A stretch of DNA of 27,800 nucleotides from JAYUHK01 sp043767025 (GTDB taxonomy: Bacteria > Bacteroidota > Bacteroidia > Chitinophagales > Saprospiraceae): positions 1 to 27,800 of the forward strand of contig JAYUHK010000031.1 in the NCBI GenBank assembly GCA_043767025.1. Reading direction: 5' to 3'. The notes under the pieces were generated by a model that did no database searches, was not told the DNA's origin, and saw only the letters and a program-made list of their open reading frames with translations. This document shows, piece after piece, positions 15,414 through 23,289 of this stretch. Each line of letters opens with the position of its first letter. Within the stretch, counting starts at the first letter, position 1. The translations under genes and the position numbers were made by a program.

Positions 15414-18400
15414 ATGACAACTCTGAATACATTTTTTCGCTCTCTATTATTTTTGTCACAATTTGTCATATTTTCTGCAAAAATATATGCTGGCGACACG
15501 CCCTGCACCGCAACCGTCTTGCCAAGCAATGACCCGAGTTTTACCGCGTTCACTATCAACGCAAGCGGCAGCAGCGGAGGTGTAGCCGCTCCATTTTGCG
15601 GAAACTACATCAACGGCGGCGGCGAATGTTGGCTACAATTCACAGCGCCCGTGTCTGGATTCGTGACGCTTCAAACGCTCGTCGGTACGGCGGGCAACAT
15701 CGCTCTTGCGATTTATAAAACACCTTGCAACAATCCAACCCTCGTCAGTTGCTACGAAAATACAGACTGCGGCGGCGACTCCATGCCCAACGTGACGCTC
15801 CAAAGTCTGACCGCCAATGCCATTTATTTGATACGAGTTTGGAGAGAAGGCGGCGGCGGCGGCACATTTCGCATCAGGCTCAACGACCCACGACAACCGT
15901 TTTCGACGCTCGGCACCGCCGTCAATAACTCTCCGACTCCCGGCTGCACGCGGATTACGCTTCCAGTCGTCAGCCAGCGCGGCTGCGCTTGGCACCCCCG
16001 CGAAATAGATTTTTCGTACAATTTTGAAAAAAGCCTCGATATGTATTTTGGCACTCGAAATGCCAATGGAGCGGACGGAATGGCGATTGTTTTTCAGCCC
16101 AATGGGTTGAATATTTGCGGCAGTCAGGGCGGCTCTTTGGGCGCGCAAGGTATCCCAAAATCTATTATTATCGAATTGGACACATGGGACAATAATACAC
16201 CTTACGAGATACCGCAAGATCACTTGGCTGTCACAATCAACGGAATAACCAACAGTAATGCGAGTCCTCCTTTGGGTGGTCCTGCGGCACTTCCCAATAT
16301 CGAAGATGGCAATTTGCACAAGGTAAGAATCAACTGGACGGCTGCGACAAAACTCTTTCAGGTACGGGTAGATGGCATACTCTACATGGATTTTTTTTAT
16401 GACTTTGTGGCATTGGTTTTCGGTGGCGACCCAACAGTTAATTGGGGTGTGACGGGTTCGACAGGGGCATCTTACAACTCTCAATATTTTTGTTATAGCG
16501 ATAGTATTTTGTCCAACACAAGCAGTTACACGCTGCACTTGGATACCGTTATTTGCGAAGGACAAAGCCTTTTTGCAGGTGGCTCGTGGCAGACCCAAGC
16601 AGGAATTTATAATGATTTATTAAAAAAAACAAGTAGTAATTGTGACAGTACATTAATCACTAAAATTGTAGTCAATCCGAAAACTTTTGCTACGATTGAC
16701 ACTACTATCTGTGCGGGAACGACTGTTTCTTTTGGTGGCAAAAGTTATTCTACAGATACTACTGATACTATTTTGCTCCGCAATGCTCGAAGTTGCGACA
16801 GCACGCTCATCGTGAAAGTAAAAGTAATAAATATTGCAGTGTCCATAGCAAAACCCGATACTATCACTTGTTTGAAGCCAAATCTGACCCTGCAAGCCTT
16901 TGATAATACTTTGCAAAATACTAACAATTCGTACAGTTGGACGACCTCGGGGGGCGGAAATATCGTTAGTGGAGCTGCGACGCTCTCCCCAAAAATTGAT
17001 GGCGGAGGTATCTATCAATTAAATATAACTTACAACGACGGAATCCATGTTTGTTCCAATATTCCTTATTCTGTGACAGTCAAAGAAAATGTCACAAAAC
17101 CCAATGCAATTATTATTTTTTCGGACACGATTACTTGCAAAAAACCAACCGTCCTCCTGAAAGCATCTGTATTCGAGAACCCAAGCGACGCAGCCTATCA
17201 ATGGACGACCAACAACGGAAATATAGTCGCAGGAAATAACAGCACCGCCCTGACCGTAGATAGCGGAGGCTTGTACCGTCTTACCGTTTTGAACGTTCAG
17301 AATGGCTGCCGAGATAGTGCCAGCGCGACCGTTGTTAAAAATATTACTCCGCCGATTGCCCAAATCACCTCGCTGCCGCAAGCTATTACTTGCCTTCGTA
17401 AATCGGTCGTTTTGGACGCGTCGGGTTCTAATTTTGGCGCAAATTATACTGTCGTTTGGAATACTCAAAATGGAACTGTTGCATCGGGCGGCACTACCCT
17501 TATGCCTTCGGTGACGCAGAACGGCGTTTACACGGTCGTCATTACGAACTCAAAAAACGGCTGCACCGCAAATGCGAGTACCGTCGTGAGCATTGACACG
17601 CTGCGTCCAGTCGTCGCTGTCGCCAATCCACCTCTGATAAACTGTGTCACAAAGTCCGTTAATTTGGTTTCGTCACAAATCGGAGCAAATTCGCCAAAAT
17701 ATAACTGGACGACTATCGGTGGGAATATCGTCGGCAGCAACATAAATGCTAATGTTGTAGCTGATAAAATCGGTATTTATTTTCTGACTGTCACCAATCC
17801 TGCCAATGGTTGCGACAATTCAGCGACGATAGAAGTAAAGCAAGATATACAAAAACCAATCGCCGAAGCGGGCAATATCGTCGAGTTGAATTGTAAAAAA
17901 TTAACTGCTAATTTACTGCCGCAAGGCAGCTCCGTCGGTAGTATTTACAGATATTTTTGGACGAGCAACGACGGTACAATTATTTCGGGAGATAGCACTT
18001 TAAGCCCCAAAATAGGAAAAGCGGGCGAATACAAACTGCGTGTTTTGAATACCGAAAATGGCTGCGAAAATTTTGACAGCGTCCAAGTGCTTAATATTAT
18101 TCCCGAAAAAATGCTTTTAGATATTCAGCAACCGCGTTGTGCGGGAGATAAAGGAAGTATCGAAATTTTATCCGTCACGGGCGGAAAATTGCCTTACAGT
18201 TACCAATTTGGTGTTTTGAACCCTGTCAGCATAGACCCATTTTTTACAAATTTATTCAGTGGAAATTATCAAATAATCGCCCAAGATGCCAACGGTTGCC
18301 AACTTACGCAAACCGTAAATATCGACAGCGCGCTGCAAATTAGGACGCAACTGACCCGAGATTGGAGCATCAACTTGGGCGAATCGGTGGTCGTGGATTT

Positions 18401-18881
18401 GAGTGTCAATCTCCCCAACTCAAAAATCGCCTCCATAGTCTGGAAACCCGCAATAGATAGCAGCAACACCGACCTTTTGCACCCGATTTTGATGCCTACC
18501 GTGACGACTGATTATTTGCTTATTTTGACCGACACGAATGGCTGCAAAGTGAGCGACCGACTGCGAATTGTGGTGGACAAACGCCCAAAAATATTTATTC
18601 CGAACATCATTTATACTGAAAGTACACGAAATGAAAATAAAATACTTTATATTTTCGCCAAAGAAAATTCTGTAAAAAAAATAGTCCGTTTTCAAGTATT
18701 CGACCGTTGGGGCGAACTCGTTTTTGCTGCGAATAATTTTCCGCCCAACGACGCTGCGTTTGGTTGGGACGGAAGTTTCAAGGGAAAAATTACGTCTGGT
18801 GTGTATGTTTACTTCGCAGAAGTGACTTTTATTGACGAAAAAACAGAAATTTTTAGTGGAGATGTGACCGTAATAAAATAA
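15414..18881 (+). CDS. Large secreted protein: L-type lectin, Ig-like repeats, T9SS type B sorting domain
   Basis: This 1155-residue exported protein has an N-terminal signal peptide (about 1-26, ending IYA). A beta-sandwich-like region follows (about 30-160, with CWLQFTAPVSG and YLIRVWREGGGG). An L-type lectin domain covers about 180-365 (GADGMAIVFQ, LGAQGIPKSIIIELDT, HKVRINW). Two short cysteine repeats (VICEGQSL and TICAGTTV, each ending CDSTLI) span about 375-470. Five Ig-like repeats of about 85 residues follow (about 480-890), each starting with a TC or NC motif and ending NGC or similar. A SprB-like repeat (about 900-975) precedes the C-terminal gliding-motility/T9SS type B domain (about 1058-1155, KIFIPNIIY, FQVFDRWGELVF, WDGSFKGK, SGVYVYFAEV). 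It probably reaches the cell surface or medium. The ligand is unknown. Confidence 0.9.
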   Translation: MTTLNTFFRSLLFLSQFVIFSAKIYAGDTPCTATVLPSNDPSFTAFTINASGSSGGVAAPFCGNYINGGGECWLQFTAPVSGFVTLQTLVGTAGNIALAIYKTPCNNPTLVSCYENTDCGGDSMPNVTLQSLTANAIYLIRVWREGGGGGTFRIRLNDPRQPFSTLGTAVNNSPTPGCTRITLPVVSQRGCAWHPREIDFSYNFEKSLDMYFGTRNANGADGMAIVFQPNGLNICGSQGGSLGAQGIPKSIIIELDTWDNNTPYEIPQDHLAVTINGITNSNASPPLGGPAALPNIEDGNLHKVRINWTAATKLFQVRVDGILYMDFFYDFVALVFGGDPTVNWGVTGSTGASYNSQYFCYSDSILSNTSSYTLHLDTVICEGQSLFAGGSWQTQAGIYNDLLKKTSSNCDSTLITKIVVNPKTFATIDTTICAGTTVSFGGKSYSTDTTDTILLRNARSCDSTLIVKVKVINIAVSIAKPDTITCLKPNLTLQAFDNTLQNTNNSYSWTTSGGGNIVSGAATLSPKIDGGGIYQLNITYNDGIHVCSNIPYSVTVKENVTKPNAIIIFSDTITCKKPTVLLKASVFENPSDAAYQWTTNNGNIVAGNNSTALTVDSGGLYRLTVLNVQNGCRDSASATVVKNITPPIAQITSLPQAITCLRKSVVLDASGSNFGANYTVVWNTQNGTVASGGTTLMPSVTQNGVYTVVITNSKNGCTANASTVVSIDTLRPVVAVANPPLINCVTKSVNLVSSQIGANSPKYNWTTIGGNIVGSNINANVVADKIGIYFLTVTNPANGCDNSATIEVKQDIQKPIAEAGNIVELNCKKLTANLLPQGSSVGSIYRYFWTSNDGTIISGDSTLSPKIGKAGEYKLRVLNTENGCENFDSVQVLNIIPEKMLLDIQQPRCAGDKGSIEILSVTGGKLPYSYQFGVLNPVSIDPFFTNLFSGNYQIIAQDANGCQLTQTVNIDSALQIRTQLTRDWSINLGESVVVDLSVNLPNSKIASIVWKPAIDSSNTDLLHPILMPTVTTDYLLILTDTNGCKVSDRLRIVVDKRPKIFIPNIIYTESTRNENKILYIFAKENSVKKIVRFQVFDRWGELVFAANNFPPNDAAFGWDGSFKGKITSGVYVYFAEVTFIDEKTEIFSGDVTVIK

Positions 18882-18886
18882 TAAAA

Positions 18887-19453
18887 ATGGCTCTTACCGA
18901 ATCCAATATGCTGCCTTTGGGAACAAAAGCTCCCAATTTCTCTCTCCCCGACACCGTGTCAGGAAATGTGAAAGACCTGAACGAAATTGCCTCGAAAGCC
19001 ACGGCGACGGTCATCATGTTTTGGTGCAATCACTGTCCCTATGTGATTCATGTGCAAGCCCAAATCGTAAGGTTAGCCAGAGAGTATGCGACCAAAAACG
19101 TGGCTTTTGCTGCGATTAGCTCCAACGATGCAGAAAATTATCCCGACGACTCGCCCGAAAAAATGAAGTCACACGCCAAACAATTTTCGTATCCGTTTCC
19201 GTATCTTTACGATGAAAAACAAGCCGTAGCTCGCGCCTACGACGCTGCCTGCACGCCCGATTTTTATGTTTTTGACAAAAATTTACGCCTTGCTTATCGA
19301 GGAAGATTGGACGCGTCAAGACCAAAATCTGGTGTTTTTGTGACAGGGATTGATTTGCGAAATGCACTCGAAGCCGTACTCGCCGATGAGTCGGCTGCGG
19401 AAATCCAGCATCCAAGTATGGGCTGCAGCATAAAGTGGAAAAAGTTGCCCTAA
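18887..19453 (+). CDS. Thioredoxin-fold protein (AhpC/TSA-like) with CxxC
   Basis: This 188-residue protein of the thioredoxin/peroxiredoxin superfamily belongs to the group annotated as thioredoxin family protein. The active-site CNHCPYV is at residues 47-53 (Cys47 and Cys50). APNFSLPD at 15-22 is the usual opening, DAACTPDFYVFDK near 118-130 carries the cis-proline loop, and the end reads PSMGCSIKWK, a family hallmark. No signal peptide is visible, so it is probably cytoplasmic. It starts only 5 bp after the large T9SS gene, which suggests co-transcription or translational coupling. Its stop codon overlaps that of the convergent nucleotidyltransferase gene. The redox partner is not identifiable here. 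Confidence 0.88.
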   Translation: MALTESNMLPLGTKAPNFSLPDTVSGNVKDLNEIASKATATVIMFWCNHCPYVIHVQAQIVRLAREYATKNVAFAAISSNDAENYPDDSPEKMKSHAKQFSYPFPYLYDEKQAVARAYDAACTPDFYVFDKNLRLAYRGRLDASRPKSGVFVTGIDLRNALEAVLADESAAEIQHPSMGCSIKWKKLP

Positions 19454-20178
19454 AACGATAATTTTTGTGCCAACTCCAAATTTTCTACCTTTCCTACATC
19501 TATCATCGTGTCGCCATCATGCGGATATGCCCGAATAATATTTTTTTTAGAGATAGACAAATAGGCATCTACGATAGAAAAAACGGCGTTTTGAGTTGGC
19601 AACAAATTCAATATTCTGGGCGAGCAAACATGAATACCACTGAACGCCCACACGACTTTTGGACTGCTCTTGATGTTAGAAAAACGAACTTCGCCAGTGC
19701 TTTCATTGACCCAACCCGACAGTTTGTTGTCTGCTTCGTCGAACAAAAAATTGCGGCTGCTCGCGCGCGACTGCACCGCCAAAGTAGCCAACGCCTCCAA
19801 GTCGGCGGCGTGCGTCTGGTACATTTTTCGCAAGTCAATGTTGGAAATAATATCCGCATTTACGACAAAAAATGGCTTTTCGTCGTCAAAAAACCAAGCT
19901 GCTTTTTTCAAGCCGCCGCCTGTATCGAGCAGTTTTTCGCGCTCATCGGAGCAAACAATCCGACAGCCGAAGTTGCTATTTTTTTGTAAAAAATCTTCAA
20001 TTTGCTCCGCAAAATGATGGACATTTACGATGAACTCCGTGCAGCCCGCCGCCTGCAACTTCCGAATCGCTATCTCAAGCAACGCAACTCCGTTCAGCTG
20101 CACCAAAGCCTTCGGAGTGTGGTCGGTCAGTGGTCGAAGTCGAGTGCCGAGTCCGGCAGCAAAAATCATCGCTTTCAT
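19450..20178 (-). CDS. Sugar-1-phosphate nucleotidyltransferase (MurU/GlmU-N-like)
   Basis: This protein of about 242 residues has the nucleotidyltransferase fold that makes NDP-sugars from sugar-1-phosphates. The signature AAGLGTRLRPLTDHTPKAL lies at about residues 6-24, LLDTGGGLKKA near 83-93, and the metal-binding NADI near 105-108. The open frame extends 14 codons upstream, but the ATG at 20176-20178 places the signature at the expected distance and is preferred. The TGGG motif and size resemble MurU, the N-acetylmuramate-1-phosphate uridylyltransferase of peptidoglycan recycling. The companion kinase AmgK is not adjacent, so glucose- or mannose-phosphate activity is also possible. Its stop overlaps the thioredoxin-fold gene stop by 4 bp in convergent orientation. 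Confidence 0.85.
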   Translation of the reverse strand: MKAMIFAAGLGTRLRPLTDHTPKALVQLNGVALLEIAIRKLQAAGCTEFIVNVHHFAEQIEDFLQKNSNFGCRIVCSDEREKLLDTGGGLKKAAWFFDDEKPFFVVNADIISNIDLRKMYQTHAADLEALATLAVQSRASSRNFLFDEADNKLSGWVNESTGEVRFSNIKSSPKVVWAFSGIHVCSPRILNLLPTQNAVFSIVDAYLSISKKNIIRAYPHDGDTMIDVGKVENLELAQKLSF

Positions 20179-20292
20179 AGATAAATTTGATTGGAGAGTG
20201 TGAGGGGAAATGTTAAACAAAAATCACACTGCGAAAATAAAAAATAATATTCATTGGAAATGTAAAACGAGTCGAAATCGGAAGAAATATTT

Positions 20293-20300
20293 TATATTTG
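20293..20300 (+). promoter_or_regulatory. Possible promoter of the ATPase/TOPRIM gene
   Basis: TATATTTG followed by CAAATG matches the Bacteroidota -7 form, about 127 bp before the ATPase ATG. No TTTG is present at the -33 spacing. Confidence 0.4.
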
Positions 20301-20426
20301 CAAATGGGACTGCTAAAAATAGAAAGACTCTTTTGACAAAAAGCTATACTCTTATTCGCTTAAAAGGACTGGACTGGGTAGGATAATTGGGGTAAGTAAT
20401 TAAAAATAATGTAATATAAAATAATA

Positions 20427-21968
20427 ATGACAAAAAAAGAAATTAATCCAAATGCAGATAAAGACTTTGTTGACCAAGTTGATTTAGCTAACGAACATAA
20501 TTTTCCAAAATTCCTTAAATCAATAAAACTTTCTCCGTTCAGGCATATATCAAACTTAACTTTAAACTTCATTCACCCCATTTCTGTAATTGCGGGAACA
20601 AATAGGTCTGGAAAGTCAACAGTATTGATGGCATTAGCTTGCAGTCATTTTGACTTCAAAAAAAGAAATGTACACAATGGCTTACTTGAAAGACATACTT
20701 GGAGTTCAATTATGCAGTTCACAAGCCAAGACAAACAGAAAATAGATTGGACTTATTTTATTACTTATAAAATAGGAAAAAAAGATGAAATAAAACGAGG
20801 ACAACGAAAAGCCACTACAAAGAAGTGGAATGGGATTGGCAAAAAGGAAACCCAATTTACTAGCCGACAAGTAATTTTTCTTGACTTAGACCGTATTTCA
20901 CCAGCAAGAAATTATGGTAGAGCAATATTCAATAAATCACAGAAGGCAGCCGAAACAAATATTTCAGCGGTAAATATTCCCAAAATTGAAAAGTATCTTT
21001 CTTACGTTTTGGAAGAAAATTTTAGGCTTAATAAACTCGCCTCTCACTTAGATAAAGATATTTTTAAATATAGTAACTCAAATGAGTATTCAAGTTACAA
21101 TGCGGCAACTGGAGAGGAAGTTCTTACTAAAATAATTATTGATGTCATTGAAGCTCCTGACCACTCCTTAATTTTAATAGATGAAATTGAAGTTGGTTTG
21201 CATCCAAAAATACAAAGACGATTAATTCAAGCTTTATACAACATTTCTCGAAATGACAGCAAACAATTTGTATTGACCTCTCACTCACCTTCAATCCTTT
21301 CGTCACTTCCCGACAAAGCAAGAATTTTTATTGAAAAAATTTCGGATGGAAACTATAAAGCCATTCCAAATATAAGCGTGAACGCGGCATTATCAAAAAT
21401 GGATTCAATTTCCTATCCACTCGTGGATTTATATTGTGAAGACAAAGAAGCTAAAAAAATAGTACAAAAAGCAATTTCATCGATTCAGATTGAAAAGGGA
21501 TTAACTAACTTTGCTGACTTAATCAATATCGTAGCCTCAGGTACTGGAGATAAAACATTTACATATTTTAGATCTCATCAAGAAACATACCCTAATAAAA
21601 GAATAAAAACAGGTTACGCCTGCATATTAGACGGTGACATGAGAATAATAAAAAATTCAACTGGTGATTTAAGGTATCCTATAGAAGAATGTTTACATTT
21701 TATGTATTCAAACGATAGTCCCGAAAAATTTTTGGTTTCTGAATATTTAAAGCAATATCCTGATATCACTTTGAATTATCATCTAAATAATTCCAATCCA
21801 CATTGCCTTTTTGACAAAATGATTGAGAACTCAATTTGTACGACAAGAGAAGAGGCATTTGAAAAAACATGGAATCATTTTATTACAACAGAAAAAGGAG
21901 AACAATATTTTAAACAATTAAAGATATTTATACTTGAAATGACAAAAAAATATTCTCCCGACCTTTAA
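20427..21968 (+). CDS. OLD-like AAA ATPase with TOPRIM-type C-terminus
   Basis: This 513-residue protein has an ABC/SMC-type ATPase half and a nuclease-like half, as in OLD-family proteins. Walker A GTNRSGKST is at 57-65, a signature-like TGEE at 228-231, Walker B LILIDE at 248-253 with EVGLHP after it, and the H-loop TSHSPS at 284-289. Beyond about residue 330, LYCEDKEAKK (Glu338) and ILDGDM (Asp402 and Asp404) fit the acidic E and DxD motifs of a TOPRIM fold. OLD-family proteins include the P2 phage Old exclusion nuclease and GajA of Gabija. No UvrD-like GajB is next to it. The gene is strikingly AT-rich compared with its neighbours (20 G or C in 20881-20940, against 35 in 12541-12600 in mnmG), suggesting acquisition. 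A defence role is inferred only. Confidence 0.8.
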   Translation: MTKKEINPNADKDFVDQVDLANEHNFPKFLKSIKLSPFRHISNLTLNFIHPISVIAGTNRSGKSTVLMALACSHFDFKKRNVHNGLLERHTWSSIMQFTSQDKQKIDWTYFITYKIGKKDEIKRGQRKATTKKWNGIGKKETQFTSRQVIFLDLDRISPARNYGRAIFNKSQKAAETNISAVNIPKIEKYLSYVLEENFRLNKLASHLDKDIFKYSNSNEYSSYNAATGEEVLTKIIIDVIEAPDHSLILIDEIEVGLHPKIQRRLIQALYNISRNDSKQFVLTSHSPSILSSLPDKARIFIEKISDGNYKAIPNISVNAALSKMDSISYPLVDLYCEDKEAKKIVQKAISSIQIEKGLTNFADLINIVASGTGDKTFTYFRSHQETYPNKRIKTGYACILDGDMRIIKNSTGDLRYPIEECLHFMYSNDSPEKFLVSEYLKQYPDITLNYHLNNSNPHCLFDKMIENSICTTREEAFEKTWNHFITTEKGEQYFKQLKIFILEMTKKYSPDL

Positions 21969-22051
21969 CTTCAGATAATATCACCATGTCGTCATTATTA
22001 AACATTGTGCACTTAACTTTCCTAACCTCTCAAGCCTTTCAACGTAATCTT

Positions 22052-22777
22052 ATGAATATACTGCGAAATATATTATTTTGGCTAATTGTACTTATATTTT
22101 CTAACTGTTCGACTGGATATAACAACGAAGGAAATGCCGTTTATTACGAATATTGGAACGAAGGAAGCGGACAACATAAAGATAAAATAAACGCCAATCC
22201 AAAAACTTTCAAAGTCTTGAAGTTTTCCAATTACGCGAAGGACGATAAGAATGTTTTTTATCAAGGCGAACAAATTCTTGGCGCAGACGCTCTCACATTT
22301 GCAGCTTTGGACGACTTGTACGCAAGAGATAAGCACAACGGATATTATGGCAGAGATACTGTAAAAACTTCGCATGGTGCTACTTTTCGAGTTATCAACT
22401 CTTATTATTCGACGGATGAATTTGATGTTTTTTACACAATAGAACCATTAAAAACGGCAGACCCAAAAAATTTTAAATTCATCTATGGAGAAGGAGATTA
22501 TCAAAGTTGGACAAGCGACGGGAAGTTTTACTACTACAACAATTATAAAGTGCCGTCAGACGATTACGAAAATATGACTGTTTTTGACCAAAGTGGAGGA
22601 CTTTCAAAAGATAAAAACTGGGTATATTTTCTTGACCACAAGCTAAATATTGATGAAAGCGGCAGAAAAATTATTGACACAGTTGATATTGCAACTTTCA
22701 AAGTAACCGGATATTGTGAGTGCGAGGACAAATATGGCTGCTTTAACGTATTTCATGGAAGAAAAAACTGCGAATAA
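22052..22777 (+). CDS. DKNYY-family lipoprotein
   Basis: This protein of about 241 residues carries DKNYY-type repeats, such as KDDKNVFYQGEQILGADALTF, STDEFDVFYTIEPLKTADPKNF and SKDKNWVYFLDHKLN. Each repeat pairs a D-x-x-x-V-F/Y-Y turn with a following G/A-D-P-x-x-F strand. The open frame begins at 21986, but the ATG at 22052 gives a clean lipoprotein-like signal (NILFWLIVLIFSNCS, modified Cys near residue 19) and is preferred. The lipobox is imperfect, with Asn before Cys. DKNYY proteins are common surface or periplasmic proteins of unknown function in Bacteroidota and Fusobacteria. It lies 83 bp after the ATPase/TOPRIM gene on the same strand. Whether the two function together is unknown. 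Confidence 0.8.
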   Translation: MNILRNILFWLIVLIFSNCSTGYNNEGNAVYYEYWNEGSGQHKDKINANPKTFKVLKFSNYAKDDKNVFYQGEQILGADALTFAALDDLYARDKHNGYYGRDTVKTSHGATFRVINSYYSTDEFDVFYTIEPLKTADPKNFKFIYGEGDYQSWTSDGKFYYYNNYKVPSDDYENMTVFDQSGGLSKDKNWVYFLDHKLNIDESGRKIIDTVDIATFKVTGYCECEDKYGCFNVFHGRKNCE

Positions 22778-22907
22778 CAAAAAACTGCGCCAACCCAATT
22801 ATTCTCTAAAAATAAAACTGCTCCACGCGCTCCACCATTCCGGCAATCCACAACCCAACATTAAAAAAAAACGCTAATACTTGCAGCGAATTAGAAAAAA
22901 TCATAAA

Positions 22908-22935
22908 AAAATAAAAAATTTTATATTTTTATTTT
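22908..22935 (+). terminator. Possible terminator after the DKNYY gene
   Basis: Perfect ten-base arms AAAATAAAAA (22908-22917) and TTTTTATTTT (22926-22935) lie 131 bp after the stop codon. The stem is entirely A/T, so it would be weak. Confidence 0.3.
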
Positions 22936-23030
22936 CGCAATACCACAGTACAAAATTTAGAAAAACAAAGGGCTGAAACGAATTATATGTTGTAACGACT
23001 ACTTTTTTTTCGATTTTTATAAAAAAAAAA

Positions 23031-23062
23031 TTTGCATCTCAACTAAATCATACTTACCTTTG
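23031..23062 (+). promoter_or_regulatory. Strong Bacteroidota promoter of a candidate small RNA
   Basis: TTTG at 23031-23034 is spaced 20 bp from TACCTTTG at 23055-23062, the best -33/-7 pair in the window. No protein gene follows on this strand. A strong terminator follows about 120 bp later. Confidence 0.7.
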
Positions 23063-23066
23063 CATT

Positions 23067-23217
23067 GTCGGAAGGAAGGAAGTAAGGGCGTTTGGAATGT
23101 TCTTGCGCACAATATCAAAATATTATTTCCCTTCTGACCAATTCTATCTAAAATGTTTTTTGTTTGTTTATAGTTTGGCAGGGCGACTTCTAAAGAGAAG
23201 TTCGCCCTTCTTTTTTT
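23067..23217 (+). ncRNA. Candidate small structured RNA, about 150 nt
   Basis: This unit is bounded by a strong promoter (23031-23062) and an intrinsic terminator (23180-23217). The 5' end can fold: GTCGGAAGG (23067-23075) pairs over nine positions with CCTTCTGAC (23130-23138), with one G-T pair, enclosing a small AATAT/ATATT hairpin (23111-23124). An AAGGGCG near 23084-23090 could alternatively pair with CGCCCTT in the terminator stem. It does not show the conserved SRP RNA core or a tmRNA-like end, and I cannot assign it to a known family. An ORF through it (ATG 23097) has no terminator-respecting stop and no recognisable protein. Confidence 0.5.
23180..23217 (+). terminator. Intrinsic terminator of the candidate small RNA
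   Basis: AGGGCGACTTCT (23180-23191) pairs with AGAAGTTCGCCCT (23196-23208) with a single bulged base and a four-base loop, then TCTTTTTTT. The T-run is only on the plus strand, so it stops rightward transcription. Confidence 0.85.
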
Positions 23218-23226
23218 GTGCTGCAC

Positions 23227-23266
23227 AAAAAAAAACGCTTGCAGAAAACAAATCTACAAGCGTTTT
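23227..23266 (-). terminator. Intrinsic terminator of the DUF1800-DUF1501 operon
   Basis: On the minus strand the perfect arms AAAACGCTTG and CAAGCGTTTT are followed by further T residues (the A-run 23227-23235 on the plus strand). It begins 24 bp beyond the DUF1501 stop codon. Confidence 0.85.
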
Positions 23267-23289
23267 AAAATATTATTTTCAATATCCTT

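Larger units (their letters stand above)
22778..23066. other. Intergenic spacer, AT-rich, no gene seen
   Basis: This is non-coding sequence between the DKNYY gene and the promoter of the candidate small RNA. It contains one AT-only hairpin (22908-22935) and otherwise nothing I recognise. Confidence 0.6.

Noticed and set aside
15633..16598. 321-codon minus-strand ORF opposite the lectin-domain protein
   Set aside because: The plus-strand frame has a signal peptide, recognisable domains and a T9SS tail, while the antisense frame resembles nothing.
20427..21968. Gabija system (GajA)
   Set aside because: No UvrD-like helicase (GajB) is adjacent, and the protein is only generally OLD-like.
23067..23217. 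SRP RNA, tmRNA or 6S RNA identity for the small transcript
   Set aside because: CGGAAGGA resembles part of the SRP loop, but the rest of the SRP core is missing. No tRNA-like end is seen for tmRNA. 6S cannot be judged by eye.
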